Origin: Acidimicrobiia bacterium
Lineage (GTDB): Bacteria; Actinomycetota; Acidimicrobiia; Spongiisociales; UBA5794
Reading direction: 5' to 3'
Length of the DNA: 64,000 nucleotides
Assembly: GCA_041393965.1 (NCBI GenBank)
Contig: JAWKJB010000003.1
Coordinates: 248,001 to 312,000, forward strand
The position numbers and the translations under genes were made by a program. Numbering within the stretch: position 1 is the stretch's first letter; the number at the start of each line of letters is the position of its first letter. Positions 44,823-52,992 of the stretch are shown one piece after another. The notes beneath the pieces are model-generated. The model was not told where the DNA came from, did no database searches, and was given only the letters and a program-made list of their open reading frames with translations.

Positions 44823-45014
44823 GTGGACAACGCACCCGGTAGTGGCTTGACCTGCACATCGTGCGGCTCGAATTCCGTGATCCAGATCGAGATGTCGCTT
44901 CCGGACGGAACCGAAGTCCTGTTCTGCTCCTGCCACATCTGCGAGGCTCGCTGGTGGGATCGCGATGGCGAAACGGTGGATGTCAGTGGGATCATCGGCC
45001 GAGTCGGGGACTGA
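44823..45014 (+). CDS. Small zinc-ribbon-like protein
   Basis: About 63 residues with four cysteines in two pairs: CTSCGSNS and CSCHIC, followed by EARWWDRDGETVDV. This is a zinc-ribbon layout, with the two knuckles about 20 residues apart. The GTG at 44823 with GGAGGG just upstream is used; ATG 44808 in the same frame is the alternative. No other domain. It could bind RNA or a protein partner, but nothing in the sequence says which. Confidence 0.6.
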   Translation: MDNAPGSGLTCTSCGSNSVIQIEMSLPDGTEVLFCSCHICEARWWDRDGETVDVSGIIGRVGD

Positions 45015-45057
45015 ACCGGACCCGTACGCTTCGCGGCCGGTGTCGGAATGCCCCGCC

Positions 45058-45063
45058 TAACCT
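45058..45063 (+). promoter_or_regulatory. Putative -10 element, leaderless promoter
   Basis: TAACCT ends 6 bases before the GTG at 45070 (GCCACC between). No Shine-Dalgarno sequence is present. Confidence 0.45.
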
Positions 45064-45069
45064 GCCACC

Positions 45070-47349
45070 GTGACCGTTGACGCACCCCCTTCCCCTCCGA
45101 TTGTCGTCGAGGATTCGGTCGAACCGCCATCGAGCAAGCGGGCGGTTCCGAAATGGTTCGTGGTTGCCGGCATCGCAGCCCCGACCGCGCTCATCCTCCT
45201 CACGATGTCTGGCATGCTCGGACCGTTTGGCCAAGGGACGAGTTCGCTCCTTCGGGTGCCATACCTCCTCGTCGCGAATACCCCGACCGGCGGTGATATG
45301 GGTGCCCATGTGCTCCTCCCGAAGGTCCTGCTCGAAGATGTGCTGCCATCGGGGCGAATTCTCGGATGGAGCATGGACTGGTACGCGGGCTTTCCGGCCC
45401 TGTACTTCTACTTTCCTCTCCCGGCGCTGACCACCGTCCTGCTGGACCTCATCTTGCCGTACGGCGTCGCATTCAAAGTCGTCACCATCGCTGGTCTCGT
45501 CGCTCTCCCCACCTGTGCGTACTTCTTCGTGAAGATGCAGGGCTTCACGCGATACATCGCGGTGATCGGAGGCGTGGCCGGGTCGCTCTTTGTCTTCATG
45601 GAGAGCTACTCGATCTTTGGGGCGAACATCAAGTCGACGCTTGCAGGCGAGTTCTCGTTCTCGTGGTCGTTCGCCCTTTCGATCCTGTTCGTCGGGATGG
45701 CCGTACGAAACTACCGGAGGGGGACCGTCTTCGATCCGTGGGCAGGCGTCGTCCTCGGACTCACGGCGCTATCGCATGTGATCACCACCATCGTCGTCGT
45801 GTTTGCGACCATCCCGATGCTCGCCGGACCTCTTGCCGCGCTGATCACCAACCGCGACCGGGTCCGCGCTACAGCAAGGGGAGCCGTTGGGCTTGCAATG
45901 AGCTATGCGGTCGGCTTCGGGCTCTCGGCATTCTGGAGCCTCGCGCTCGGTGTCAGGGTCTTCGGCGGGATGACATCAGACATGGGATGGGCTCCTGTCG
46001 AGAATGTGGTCGGAGACACAAGCCCCGGGTCGCCGATTCCGGGCGAGTTCGTTCCGATCCTCGTCATCGGTGTGATCGGCATGCTGTGGACCGTCTTTCG
46101 CCGCGACGGTGTCGGCACGATGGTCTGGCTCACGATCGGCCCGTTGCTCGGATACTTCGCCATCGCCGAGCTGCATCTCACGGTCCTGTACAACGCCCGC
46201 CTTCTCCCGTACTGGTACTTCGGTATGTTCGTCTTCGCCGGGATCGCGATTGCCCTGACCGGCGCCAGCGTTGCGAGACGGTTCTCGGATCGCCGAAAGG
46301 CAGCCCTCGTCATGGGAGGGCTTGCAATTGTCCTGATGGTCGGGGCGGCGGGGGCATCGATGCATGACCTCCCGGGGTGGGTGAAGTGGAACTACGAGGG
46401 GTACGAGGGGAAGACCGACTGGCCGGAGTACGAGGCGTTGATGCAGACCGTCGATGGGCTCGACGATGGTCGCATCATGTGGGAGGCGAACTCGGACATG
46501 AACCGCTACGGGACGCCGATGGCGCTGATGCTTCTCGGCTACTGGTCCGACGGCCATCCGTCGATGGAGGGCCTGTTCTTCGAGAGCTCCCTCACCACTC
46601 CATTCCACTTCCTGAACGCGGCTGAGGTCAGCGAACGCCCGTCGAATCCCGTGAGAGGTTTGCGGTACCACCACCTCGACCGACCCCTCGATCCGCAGAA
46701 TCCCGAGCCTTTCGGCTTCGATCGGGCGGTGCCCCACCTCGGGTTGTACGATGTCGCCTACTACATCTCGTTCACCGAGGCGGGTCATGACGCTGCGGTC
46801 GCGTATGGCCTCCCGATCATCGCCGAGTCCCCGCCGTGGACCATCTTCGAGTTGCCGGAGACGGATCTCGTTGAGATCGCACGATATGAACCGGTCGTGT
46901 GGGCAGGCGAGGGCGACTTCGTCGATGCTGCCCTCGAGTGGTACGACGATGTCGAGAACCTCGATGTGTGGCTTGTTGCCGACGGGCCACCCCAGTGGCG
47001 CCGCGTCACCACCGTGGATGAGCGCTTGACGGCCCTCAAGCCGTACGCGGTGGATGGATCGGTGGATGTCACGACCTTCGACGATCACTCGATCGGCTTT
47101 TCGACGGATGCCGTTGGTGTCCCGCACATGGTGAAGGTGTCGTATTTCCCGAATTGGAGCGTCGAGGGTGCCGACGCCGTCTACCGCGTCGCTCCATCGA
47201 CGATGCTCGTCGTTCCCACACAGGAGGATGTCAGCCTTCAGTTCGCGAACACTTGGGTCGAAAACATCGGCATGGCGCTCACCGTTGTCACGGTCGCCGG
47301 ACTGATCGTGTTTGCCGTTGTTCGCAGACGGAAGAAGAGAGCATCGTGA
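45070..47349 (+). CDS. Large multi-pass membrane protein (glycosyltransferase-like)
   Basis: 759 residues. After a hydrophilic 28-residue N-terminus come about ten membrane segments (residues 28-440), then a ~290-residue extracytoplasmic domain and a final helix followed by RRRKKR. A GGDMGAH motif in the first outer loop and an aromatic-rich loop MDWYAGFPALYFYFPLP are reminiscent of membrane-integrated sugar transferases of the GT-C class, where an acidic residue of loop 1 is catalytic. The family is not securely identified. It is coupled to the gtrA-like gene by GTGA and probably belongs to glycan synthesis. Confidence 0.72.
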   Translation: MTVDAPPSPPIVVEDSVEPPSSKRAVPKWFVVAGIAAPTALILLTMSGMLGPFGQGTSSLLRVPYLLVANTPTGGDMGAHVLLPKVLLEDVLPSGRILGWSMDWYAGFPALYFYFPLPALTTVLLDLILPYGVAFKVVTIAGLVALPTCAYFFVKMQGFTRYIAVIGGVAGSLFVFMESYSIFGANIKSTLAGEFSFSWSFALSILFVGMAVRNYRRGTVFDPWAGVVLGLTALSHVITTIVVVFATIPMLAGPLAALITNRDRVRATARGAVGLAMSYAVGFGLSAFWSLALGVRVFGGMTSDMGWAPVENVVGDTSPGSPIPGEFVPILVIGVIGMLWTVFRRDGVGTMVWLTIGPLLGYFAIAELHLTVLYNARLLPYWYFGMFVFAGIAIALTGASVARRFSDRRKAALVMGGLAIVLMVGAAGASMHDLPGWVKWNYEGYEGKTDWPEYEALMQTVDGLDDGRIMWEANSDMNRYGTPMALMLLGYWSDGHPSMEGLFFESSLTTPFHFLNAAEVSERPSNPVRGLRYHHLDRPLDPQNPEPFGFDRAVPHLGLYDVAYYISFTEAGHDAAVAYGLPIIAESPPWTIFELPETDLVEIARYEPVVWAGEGDFVDAALEWYDDVENLDVWLVADGPPQWRRVTTVDERLTALKPYAVDGSVDVTTFDDHSIGFSTDAVGVPHMVKVSYFPNWSVEGADAVYRVAPSTMLVVPTQEDVSLQFANTWVENIGMALTVVTVAGLIVFAVVRRRKKRAS

Positions 47350-47831
47350 AGCAGTACCTGGGCTCGTTCGCCAATCGCGAGTCGTTCGTGCAAGCCGTCA
47401 AAATCGGTCTCGTCGGTGTGTTCAACACGGTTGTGTCGCTCGGGCTTTTCAATGTGTTCCTCGTCGTCGGCCTCGGATGGTTCCCCGCCTTTTCGCTCGC
47501 GTTCGCCATCACAACCTTCCTTTCGTACCTCATCAACCGCCGCTGGACCTTCGCGCTCAAGGACGGCAAGGTCTCGGGGCACGAGACGGCGAAGTTCTTC
47601 GGTATCAATATCGCTGCCTACCTGGCGTCGAGCCTCATCGTGTGGGTGGCCGATTCGCTCTTCGGTCCGCTCTCGACGCTCGGCTACAACGCCGCGCTGA
47701 TCTTCGCTGCCGTCGTACTGATCCTTCCGAAGCTCGCCAGCTATCGCGATGTGGTGTTTTCGCACGCCCTGAGCGCACCAGCCGCGCCGAGCCCCGATGT
47801 ACGGTCCGAGAGCCAGCCGATCGGGGATTGA
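47346..47831 (+). CDS. GtrA-family membrane protein
   Basis: 161 residues with four membrane helices: KIGLVGVFNTVVSLGLFNVF, the second after FPAFSLAFAI, then NRRWTFALKDG, and two more. The FVKF/VG..NTxxS and LINRRWTF motifs are diagnostic of GtrA proteins, thought to flip or carry polyprenyl-linked sugars. The GTG overlaps the upstream stop. The convergent DPM-like glycosyltransferase downstream is a natural partner, since DPM-type enzymes load the lipid carrier. Confidence 0.85.
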   Translation: MKQYLGSFANRESFVQAVKIGLVGVFNTVVSLGLFNVFLVVGLGWFPAFSLAFAITTFLSYLINRRWTFALKDGKVSGHETAKFFGINIAAYLASSLIVWVADSLFGPLSTLGYNAALIFAAVVLILPKLASYRDVVFSHALSAPAAPSPDVRSESQPIGD

Positions 47832-47844
47832 TGCGTCGTCGGTT

Positions 47845-47864
47845 GTCGGCCGCTACCGGCCGAC
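47845..47864. terminator. Hairpin between convergent gtrA-like and glycosyltransferase genes
   Basis: GTCGGCCG and CGGCCGAC form a perfect 8-bp stem around a CTAC loop. The loop holds the stop codon of the minus-strand glycosyltransferase, and the gtrA stop lies 14 bases before the stem. It could serve both genes, although no T-run follows. Confidence 0.5.
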
Positions 47865-48578
47865 CGACCCATCAGATCGCAGTGCCCGGCGAATCCGCCA
47901 GACGCCAACGAGGGTCCTCGGCACGCGTTTGAGCAGGCTCGACCCGGAATCGCGTTGTTCAACGACCGACGCGGGCAGTTCGAGGATCCGGTAACCGGCC
48001 CGCTCGGCGCGCACGACGAGTTCCGTGTCGAAGAGATCGACCGTCGAGATGACGCTCGGTGCGATCTGGGCAACGACGGTCGACCGCACCAGCTTCATGC
48101 CATGGGTGTCGGACACACTCGAGCGCAGGACGAATCGAAGGATGAGATTGAAGGTCCATGTCGCCAACCGGCGAAGGGCGGTCCGTTGATCGTCTGAACC
48201 GGCTGCTCGCTTGGACGCAAGGACGATGTCGGCTCGATCGGCAAGCGCAAGGGCCTCGTTGAGGAACTCCCCCGAGAAGTAGTCGATGTCGAAGTTCACA
48301 ACCCACTCGGTTTCTGCACGAAGGAAGCCGTCGCGCATCGCCGCGCCGTAGTCGGGATCCGGGAGTTGGAGCAACTGGAGCTCCGGATGAGAGGCCATCG
48401 ACTCCCGTACGAGATCGGCCGATGCGTCGGTGGAGCCGTTTTCGGCAATCACGATCGTCACCTCGGCATCGACCGCTTCCATCTCGGCCAGCAGCTGTGG
48501 TAGGGCAACCGGCAAGAATGCAGCTTCATTGTGGACGGGTATGACCACGGTGACCGACGGTTGGGGGGACGGGGACAT
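47853..48578 (-). CDS. Family 2 glycosyltransferase (dolichyl/polyprenyl-phosphate mannosyltransferase-like)
   Basis: 241 residues. A GT-A fold: VTVVIPVHNEAAFLPVALPQLLAEM, IAENGSTDASADLV, PDYGAAMRDGFLRAETEWVVNFDIDYF (with the FDxD metal motif), and SVSDTHGMKLVRS. No membrane helices, so it is the soluble DPM type that charges polyprenyl phosphate with a hexose, most likely mannose or glucose. It sits beside GtrA-like and phosphomannomutase genes, which support a mannose-phosphate donor. TACACT lies 6 bases before its ATG. Confidence 0.85.
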   Translation of the reverse strand: MSPSPQPSVTVVIPVHNEAAFLPVALPQLLAEMEAVDAEVTIVIAENGSTDASADLVRESMASHPELQLLQLPDPDYGAAMRDGFLRAETEWVVNFDIDYFSGEFLNEALALADRADIVLASKRAAGSDDQRTALRRLATWTFNLILRFVLRSSVSDTHGMKLVRSTVVAQIAPSVISTVDLFDTELVVRAERAGYRILELPASVVEQRDSGSSLLKRVPRTLVGVWRIRRALRSDGSVGR

Positions 48579-48584
48579 CGGGCG

Positions 48585-48590
48585 AGTGTA
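48585..48590 (-). promoter_or_regulatory. Putative -10 element, leaderless glycosyltransferase promoter
   Basis: TACACT on the minus strand, 6 bases (CGCCCG) before the ATG at 48578. No Shine-Dalgarno sequence. Confidence 0.45.
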
Positions 48591-48626
48591 GGGATCGCGG
48601 TCCCGAACCAGCCGTCATCGCGGCCG

Positions 48627-48632
48627 TAGAAT
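48627..48632 (+). promoter_or_regulatory. Putative -10 element upstream of phosphomannomutase
   Basis: TAGAAT ends 8 bases before the ATG at 48641, a nearly leaderless arrangement. It lies about 37 bases from the divergent glycosyltransferase -10, so the two promoters are back to back. Confidence 0.4.
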
Positions 48633-48640
48633 CGGCCGTC

Positions 48641-49978
48641 ATGGACCTGTCAAACATCGTCAAGGCATACGATGTGCGCGGTGTTGTGCCCACCGAGCTC
48701 GATGCCTCGATCACCCGACGCCTCGGCGCTGCGTTCGCTGCTTTCGCCGGAGGGGATCGGATCATCGTCGGCCACGATTGCCGCGTGTCCTCCCCGGACC
48801 TTCGAGATGCCTTGATCGATGGGATCATCTCCCAGGGGGTCGATGTCCTTGCCATCGGGGAGGTGCCGACGGATCTGCTCTATTACGCATCGGGAACACG
48901 GGCACTTCCCGGGGTCGTGATCACCGCGAGCCACAACCCCGGCCAGTACAACGGCCTCAAGTTCTGCGGTCCCGGGGCAGCTCCCATCGGTCAGGACACC
49001 GGTCTCGCCGAGATCCGATCGCTGGCCGAGCGAGGGCTCGAACCTGCCGCAACTCGGGGAACCGTCGCCAGCGCCGACCTGCGTGACGGATACATCGACC
49101 ATGTCACCGATGCCACCGGCGCGTCTGCCATCGGTCAGCTTCGGGTTGTGATCGATGGCGGCAACGGCATGGCAGGTGCAGTGCTGCCGCAAGTGTTCGC
49201 AAGGATCAACGCCGAGATGATTCCGCTGTACCTTGAGCCCGACGGGACCTTCCCGAATCATCCCGCCGACCCACTCCGGCCGGAGAACCTCGCGGACCTG
49301 GTCGACCTGGTGCAATCCGAAGCGGCGGACCTCGGGGTCGCGTTCGACGGCGACGCCGACCGGGCCTTCTTCATCGACGATCAGGCCGTTCCCATGCCGG
49401 GCAGCACGGCAACCGCCATGATCGCCGAGTGGTTCCTCGACAAGCATCCCGGGTCCCGGATCGTGCACAACCTCATCTGCTCCAAGGCGGTTCCCGAGAT
49501 CGTCCGCCGCTCGGGTGGCGAGCCGATCCGCACGAAGGTCGGACATTCATTCATCAAGCAGGTCATGGCCGAATCGAATGCGGTCTTCGGCGGCGAACAC
49601 TCGGGGCACTACTACTTCAGGGACAACTTCCGCGCCGATTCGGGCATCATGGCAATGCTCGTTCTCCTGCGGGTGGTGTCCGACGCGGGACAGCCACTGT
49701 CGCGGCTGCGCGCACCGTACGAACCGTACGCACAGTCCGGTGAGATCAACTTCGAGGTGGATGATGTGACTGCGACAACCGAAGCAGTGGCGGGAGCTTT
49801 TCCCGAGGCCGCAACGGACCGGCTCGACGGCCTGACGGTTGACTTCGGGGACCGGTGGTTCAATGTGCGACCATCGAACACCGAACCCGTGCTTCGACTG
49901 AATGTGGAAGCCCCGGATGCAGGGGCGGTCCGGACGCTCGTCCAACAGGTCGGAGCCATCATCGAGGAGGCAGGCTGA
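48641..49978 (+). CDS. manB: Phosphomannomutase/phosphoglucomutase
   Basis: 445 residues. Interconverts mannose (or glucose) 6- and 1-phosphates. The phosphoserine loop is TASHNP with Ser97, the metal loop DGDADR, the sugar loop GEHSGHY and the phosphate-binding loop RPSNTEP near the C-terminus: all four domains of the alpha-D-phosphohexomutase fold are intact. With the cupin isomerase-like gene and GDP-mannose-type glycosyltransferases it probably supplies mannose-1-phosphate. The stop overlaps the next start (TGATG). Confidence 0.93.
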   Translation: MDLSNIVKAYDVRGVVPTELDASITRRLGAAFAAFAGGDRIIVGHDCRVSSPDLRDALIDGIISQGVDVLAIGEVPTDLLYYASGTRALPGVVITASHNPGQYNGLKFCGPGAAPIGQDTGLAEIRSLAERGLEPAATRGTVASADLRDGYIDHVTDATGASAIGQLRVVIDGGNGMAGAVLPQVFARINAEMIPLYLEPDGTFPNHPADPLRPENLADLVDLVQSEAADLGVAFDGDADRAFFIDDQAVPMPGSTATAMIAEWFLDKHPGSRIVHNLICSKAVPEIVRRSGGEPIRTKVGHSFIKQVMAESNAVFGGEHSGHYYFRDNFRADSGIMAMLVLLRVVSDAGQPLSRLRAPYEPYAQSGEINFEVDDVTATTEAVAGAFPEAATDRLDGLTVDFGDRWFNVRPSNTEPVLRLNVEAPDAGAVRTLVQQVGAIIEEAG

Positions 49979-50166
49979 TGGATCACGAACCACTCATCGC
50001 CCCGCGGCTCCTTGCCATCATGCAATGCCCCGCGTGCACCGGTGCGCTTCACGAACGCCCTGAGCCCCCGGCGTTGGTGTGCGATGACTGTTCAATGGCG
50101 TACGCCGTCACCGACGGCGTGCCCAACATGATCGTCGCCGAGGCAGAGACCCCCTTGGGGGAGTAG
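49978..50166 (+). CDS. Trm112-family zinc-binding protein
   Basis: 62 residues. Two cysteine pairs, CPACTG and CDDC, form a zinc ribbon, followed by YAVTDGVPNMIVAEAE, the Trm112/YcaR pattern. Eukaryotic Trm112 activates methyltransferases; bacterial homologues also seem to be small partner proteins. In actinobacteria this gene typically follows manB. It overlaps both neighbours (TGATG with manB, TAGTG with the ATPase), so all three are likely translated together. Confidence 0.85.
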   Translation: MDHEPLIAPRLLAIMQCPACTGALHERPEPPALVCDDCSMAYAVTDGVPNMIVAEAETPLGE

Positions 50167-52514
50167 TGCCGAAGCCAACAGGACTCACCTCGTCCCAGGT
50201 TGCCGATCGCCGGGCCAAAGGGCAGGTCAACACCACCGAACACCGGACCTCGCGAACGGTCGCCGCCATTGTGCGAGCCAATGTGCTCACCCGCTTCAAC
50301 GCGATCATCTCGGGGCTGTTGGTTGTCATCCTCATCTACGGTGAGCCACCCGACGCCCTCTTCGGTCTCGTCATGGTCGTGAATTCGGGAATCGGCATCG
50401 TGCAGGAGATCCGTGCAAAACGCACGCTCGACTCCCTACGGCACCGCATCGCGCCAACGGCAACCGTCATCCGTGACGGAACCGAGATGACGATCCCTGC
50501 CACCGAGATCGTTCTCGGGGAGCTGGTCGCTGTCCGTACCGGGGATGCCGTGCCCGTCGATGGCCGGATCGTGCAGTCGGACGGACTCGAGATCGACGAG
50601 TCGTCCCTGACAGGGGAATCCGATCCGGTCGCGAAGAGCGTTGACGATGAGGTTCGGTCATCGAGTGCCGTCGTGGCCGGCTCCGGTCTCGTCACGGCGA
50701 CCGCAGTCGGCGCCGATGCGTGGGCGCACCAACTCACGAGCAAGGCCCGCGAGTTCTCACTCACCGAATCGGGGCTCCGCAAGGACATCGACCGGCTCCT
50801 CGGATGGATTATGTGGGTGATCGTCCCTGTCGGTGTCCTGTTGTTCGCAACGCAGATGTCGAACGCACCAGATGTGGCGTCGGGTCTCGTGAGCACCGTG
50901 TCCGGGATGGTTGCGATGATCCCACAAGGACTCGTGCTCTTGGTGTCGTTGTCGTTTGCGGTCGCGGCGTTGCGCCTCTCCGAACGCAATGTCGTCGTTC
51001 AGGAGCTCGCCGCAGTCGAAGGGCTCGCACGCGTCGATGTGGTGTGCCTCGACAAGACCGGCACGCTCACGACCGGCACGCTTGAGGTTGAGTCGATCTC
51101 CTGCCTCGGCGATGAACAGACCGTGCTGGCAGGGCTCGCGGTGCTTGCGAAGTCCGATCGCAACCCCACCGCCACACTTGCGGTGGTGGCAAGGACGCTC
51201 CCCGCCGCCGAGTCGTGGGTTTCGACGGCGACCGTGCCCTTCTCATCTGCGAGGAAATGGAGCGCCGCATCCTTCGACGGATTCGGGACATGGGTGGTCG
51301 GTGCTCCTGAGGTCCTCCTCGACGCCATGGAAGCAAGTCCGACCGTCGAGGCGCTGCGGGAACAGGTCGCCTCGTTGGCGAAGCGGGGTCGACGCCTGCT
51401 CTTGGTCGGTCGCACCGAGGTAGATCTCGACGATCGTGTCGTGCTCCCCTCCCATCTCACACCGGCTGCCATCGTGGTGATTCGAGAGGAGTTGCGCCCA
51501 GATGCCGCCGAGACCCTTCGCTATCTGCGGTCCCAAGGCGTCGCCGTCAAGGTGATCTCCGGCGACCATCCCCAGACCGTGTCGGCGGTCGCGACGGAGC
51601 TCGGACTCCCTGATGCCGATCGAGCCGTTGACATGCGACGCGAATCCGATCTCACGGCGATCGCTCCCGATGTTGTGGTGTTCGGTCGGGTCCTCCCCGA
51701 GCAAAAACGAGGGCTGCTCGCGCAGCTCCAGGAGCGAGGCCACACGGTTGCCATGACGGGGGACGGTGTCAACGATGTCCTCGCGCTCAAGCAGGCAGAT
51801 ATCGGGATCGCCATGGACACGGCAAGCTCGGCGACGAAGGCCGTCTCCCAGTTTGTGCTGCTCGACGGTCGATACGATCGTCTCCCCACGATCGTCGGCG
51901 AGGGCCGTCGCGTCATCGCGAACATGGAGCGCGCATCGGCGTTGTTCCTCACCAAGACCGTCTATGCCGTGCTGCTCGCGGTGTGGGTCAGCCTTGCCGG
52001 GATCGCGTTTCCGTTCCTGCCCCGACATCTCACCTTGGTCGGAGCGCTCACGATCGGCATCCCCGCTTTCGTGCTGAGCTTCTGGCCGTCGAACCGTCCA
52101 GCAAGGCCCGGCTATCTCGAAAGGACGCTCCATTTCGCCATCCCTGCGGGACTCACCGCCGCCATCATGACTTTCGCGGTGTACGCGACCGTCCACACCT
52201 GGGTCGGCGCGTCCGTGGAGGAGGCCCAGACCGCTGCGACGCTGACCCTCGCGCTCGTGGGCTTCTGGATCCTGTATCGACTCATCCGGCCACTCGGCCG
52301 TGGTGAAACCGTTCTTATCACGATGCTGATGGCTGGCCTCGTGGCGGCGTTCCTCTTGCCGCCATCTGCTGAGTTCTTCGCGCTCGAGTTCCCGTCAACG
52401 GCGGTAGCTCTTTCCGTGACCGCTGCCACCATCGTCAACATCGTGGCCCTTGAGCTGATTGTGGCGCTCGCGGAGCGGCACGGTGAGCACATCCGCTGGC
52501 TCACAGCACGATGA
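50166..52514 (+). CDS. P-type cation ATPase (CtpE-like)
   Basis: 782 residues. Actuator domain with LTGES, the phosphorylation site DKTGT (Asp296), hinge TGDGVNDVLALKQADIGIAM and about ten membrane segments. The M4 motif reads PQGL where Ca2+-ATPases have PEGL. Overall it resembles mycobacterial CtpE, reported as a Ca2+ uptake ATPase, so divalent-cation or Ca2+ transport is likely but not proven. No heavy-metal (CPx) motif and no N-terminal metal domain. Starts with GTG overlapping the Trm112 stop. Confidence 0.87.
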   Translation: MPKPTGLTSSQVADRRAKGQVNTTEHRTSRTVAAIVRANVLTRFNAIISGLLVVILIYGEPPDALFGLVMVVNSGIGIVQEIRAKRTLDSLRHRIAPTATVIRDGTEMTIPATEIVLGELVAVRTGDAVPVDGRIVQSDGLEIDESSLTGESDPVAKSVDDEVRSSSAVVAGSGLVTATAVGADAWAHQLTSKAREFSLTESGLRKDIDRLLGWIMWVIVPVGVLLFATQMSNAPDVASGLVSTVSGMVAMIPQGLVLLVSLSFAVAALRLSERNVVVQELAAVEGLARVDVVCLDKTGTLTTGTLEVESISCLGDEQTVLAGLAVLAKSDRNPTATLAVVARTLPAAESWVSTATVPFSSARKWSAASFDGFGTWVVGAPEVLLDAMEASPTVEALREQVASLAKRGRRLLLVGRTEVDLDDRVVLPSHLTPAAIVVIREELRPDAAETLRYLRSQGVAVKVISGDHPQTVSAVATELGLPDADRAVDMRRESDLTAIAPDVVVFGRVLPEQKRGLLAQLQERGHTVAMTGDGVNDVLALKQADIGIAMDTASSATKAVSQFVLLDGRYDRLPTIVGEGRRVIANMERASALFLTKTVYAVLLAVWVSLAGIAFPFLPRHLTLVGALTIGIPAFVLSFWPSNRPARPGYLERTLHFAIPAGLTAAIMTFAVYATVHTWVGASVEEAQTAATLTLALVGFWILYRLIRPLGRGETVLITMLMAGLVAAFLLPPSAEFFALEFPSTAVALSVTAATIVNIVALELIVALAERHGEHIRWLTAR

Positions 52515-52520
52515 CTCGCC

Positions 52521-52883
52521 TCAGGGAGCGGTGGTCCCCTCACGGTTGTAGTCGTCTGCGAGGCGGACCACATCGTCGAGGTGTGGAGTGGAGACCTCGA
52601 TGAGGTCGACCGGCCCCGATTCGGGAGCTTCGAAGCGGTGGACCTGCCTCGGGGGGATATCGGCGGATTCCCCCTCGCGTAGTTGCACGACCCGAGCGTC
52701 GTCACCCTCGCCGAGGTTGAGGAGAAGCGTGCCGGACACAACCAGGATCGATTCCTCCTTGGTCTCGTGGAATTGGAGACTGAGCCGCTTCCCTGCATCG
52801 ATGTGGATGATCTTGCCTGCGTAGTGGTCGGTCAGGGTCCAGAGGAGCTCATGGCCCCACGGCTTGTCCGTGCGTGGATGCAT
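52521..52883 (-). CDS. Cupin protein resembling the mannose-6-phosphate isomerase type II/ManC cupin domain
   Basis: 120 residues, a single cupin barrel: KPWGHELLWTLTDHYAGKIIHIDAGKRLSLQFHETKEESI, then LREGESADIPPRQVHRF with a second metal motif. The KPWG..EW-type N-terminus and LS.QFH..R.E pattern are those of the isomerase domain fused to GDP-mannose pyrophosphorylase in other bacteria. It may be a mannose-6-phosphate isomerase or a related phosphosugar isomerase. Position next to manB and glycosyltransferases supports this. It is convergent with the ATPase. Confidence 0.8.
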   Translation of the reverse strand: MHPRTDKPWGHELLWTLTDHYAGKIIHIDAGKRLSLQFHETKEESILVVSGTLLLNLGEGDDARVVQLREGESADIPPRQVHRFEAPESGPVDLIEVSTPHLDDVVRLADDYNREGTTAP

Positions 52884-52889
52884 AGGCCG

Positions 52890-52895
52890 AGCCTA
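52890..52895 (-). promoter_or_regulatory. Putative -10 element, leaderless cupin promoter
   Basis: TAGGCT on the minus strand, 6 bases (CGGCCT) before the cupin ATG. Confidence 0.45.
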
Positions 52896-52992
52896 CCCGG
52901 CCGGGTCGCAACACCGCCGCCCGTGTCCAAGGGGTCGGGAACGAGACTCGCTGCCACTACCGTATCGGATCATCGACCACATGGGGCGCAGC

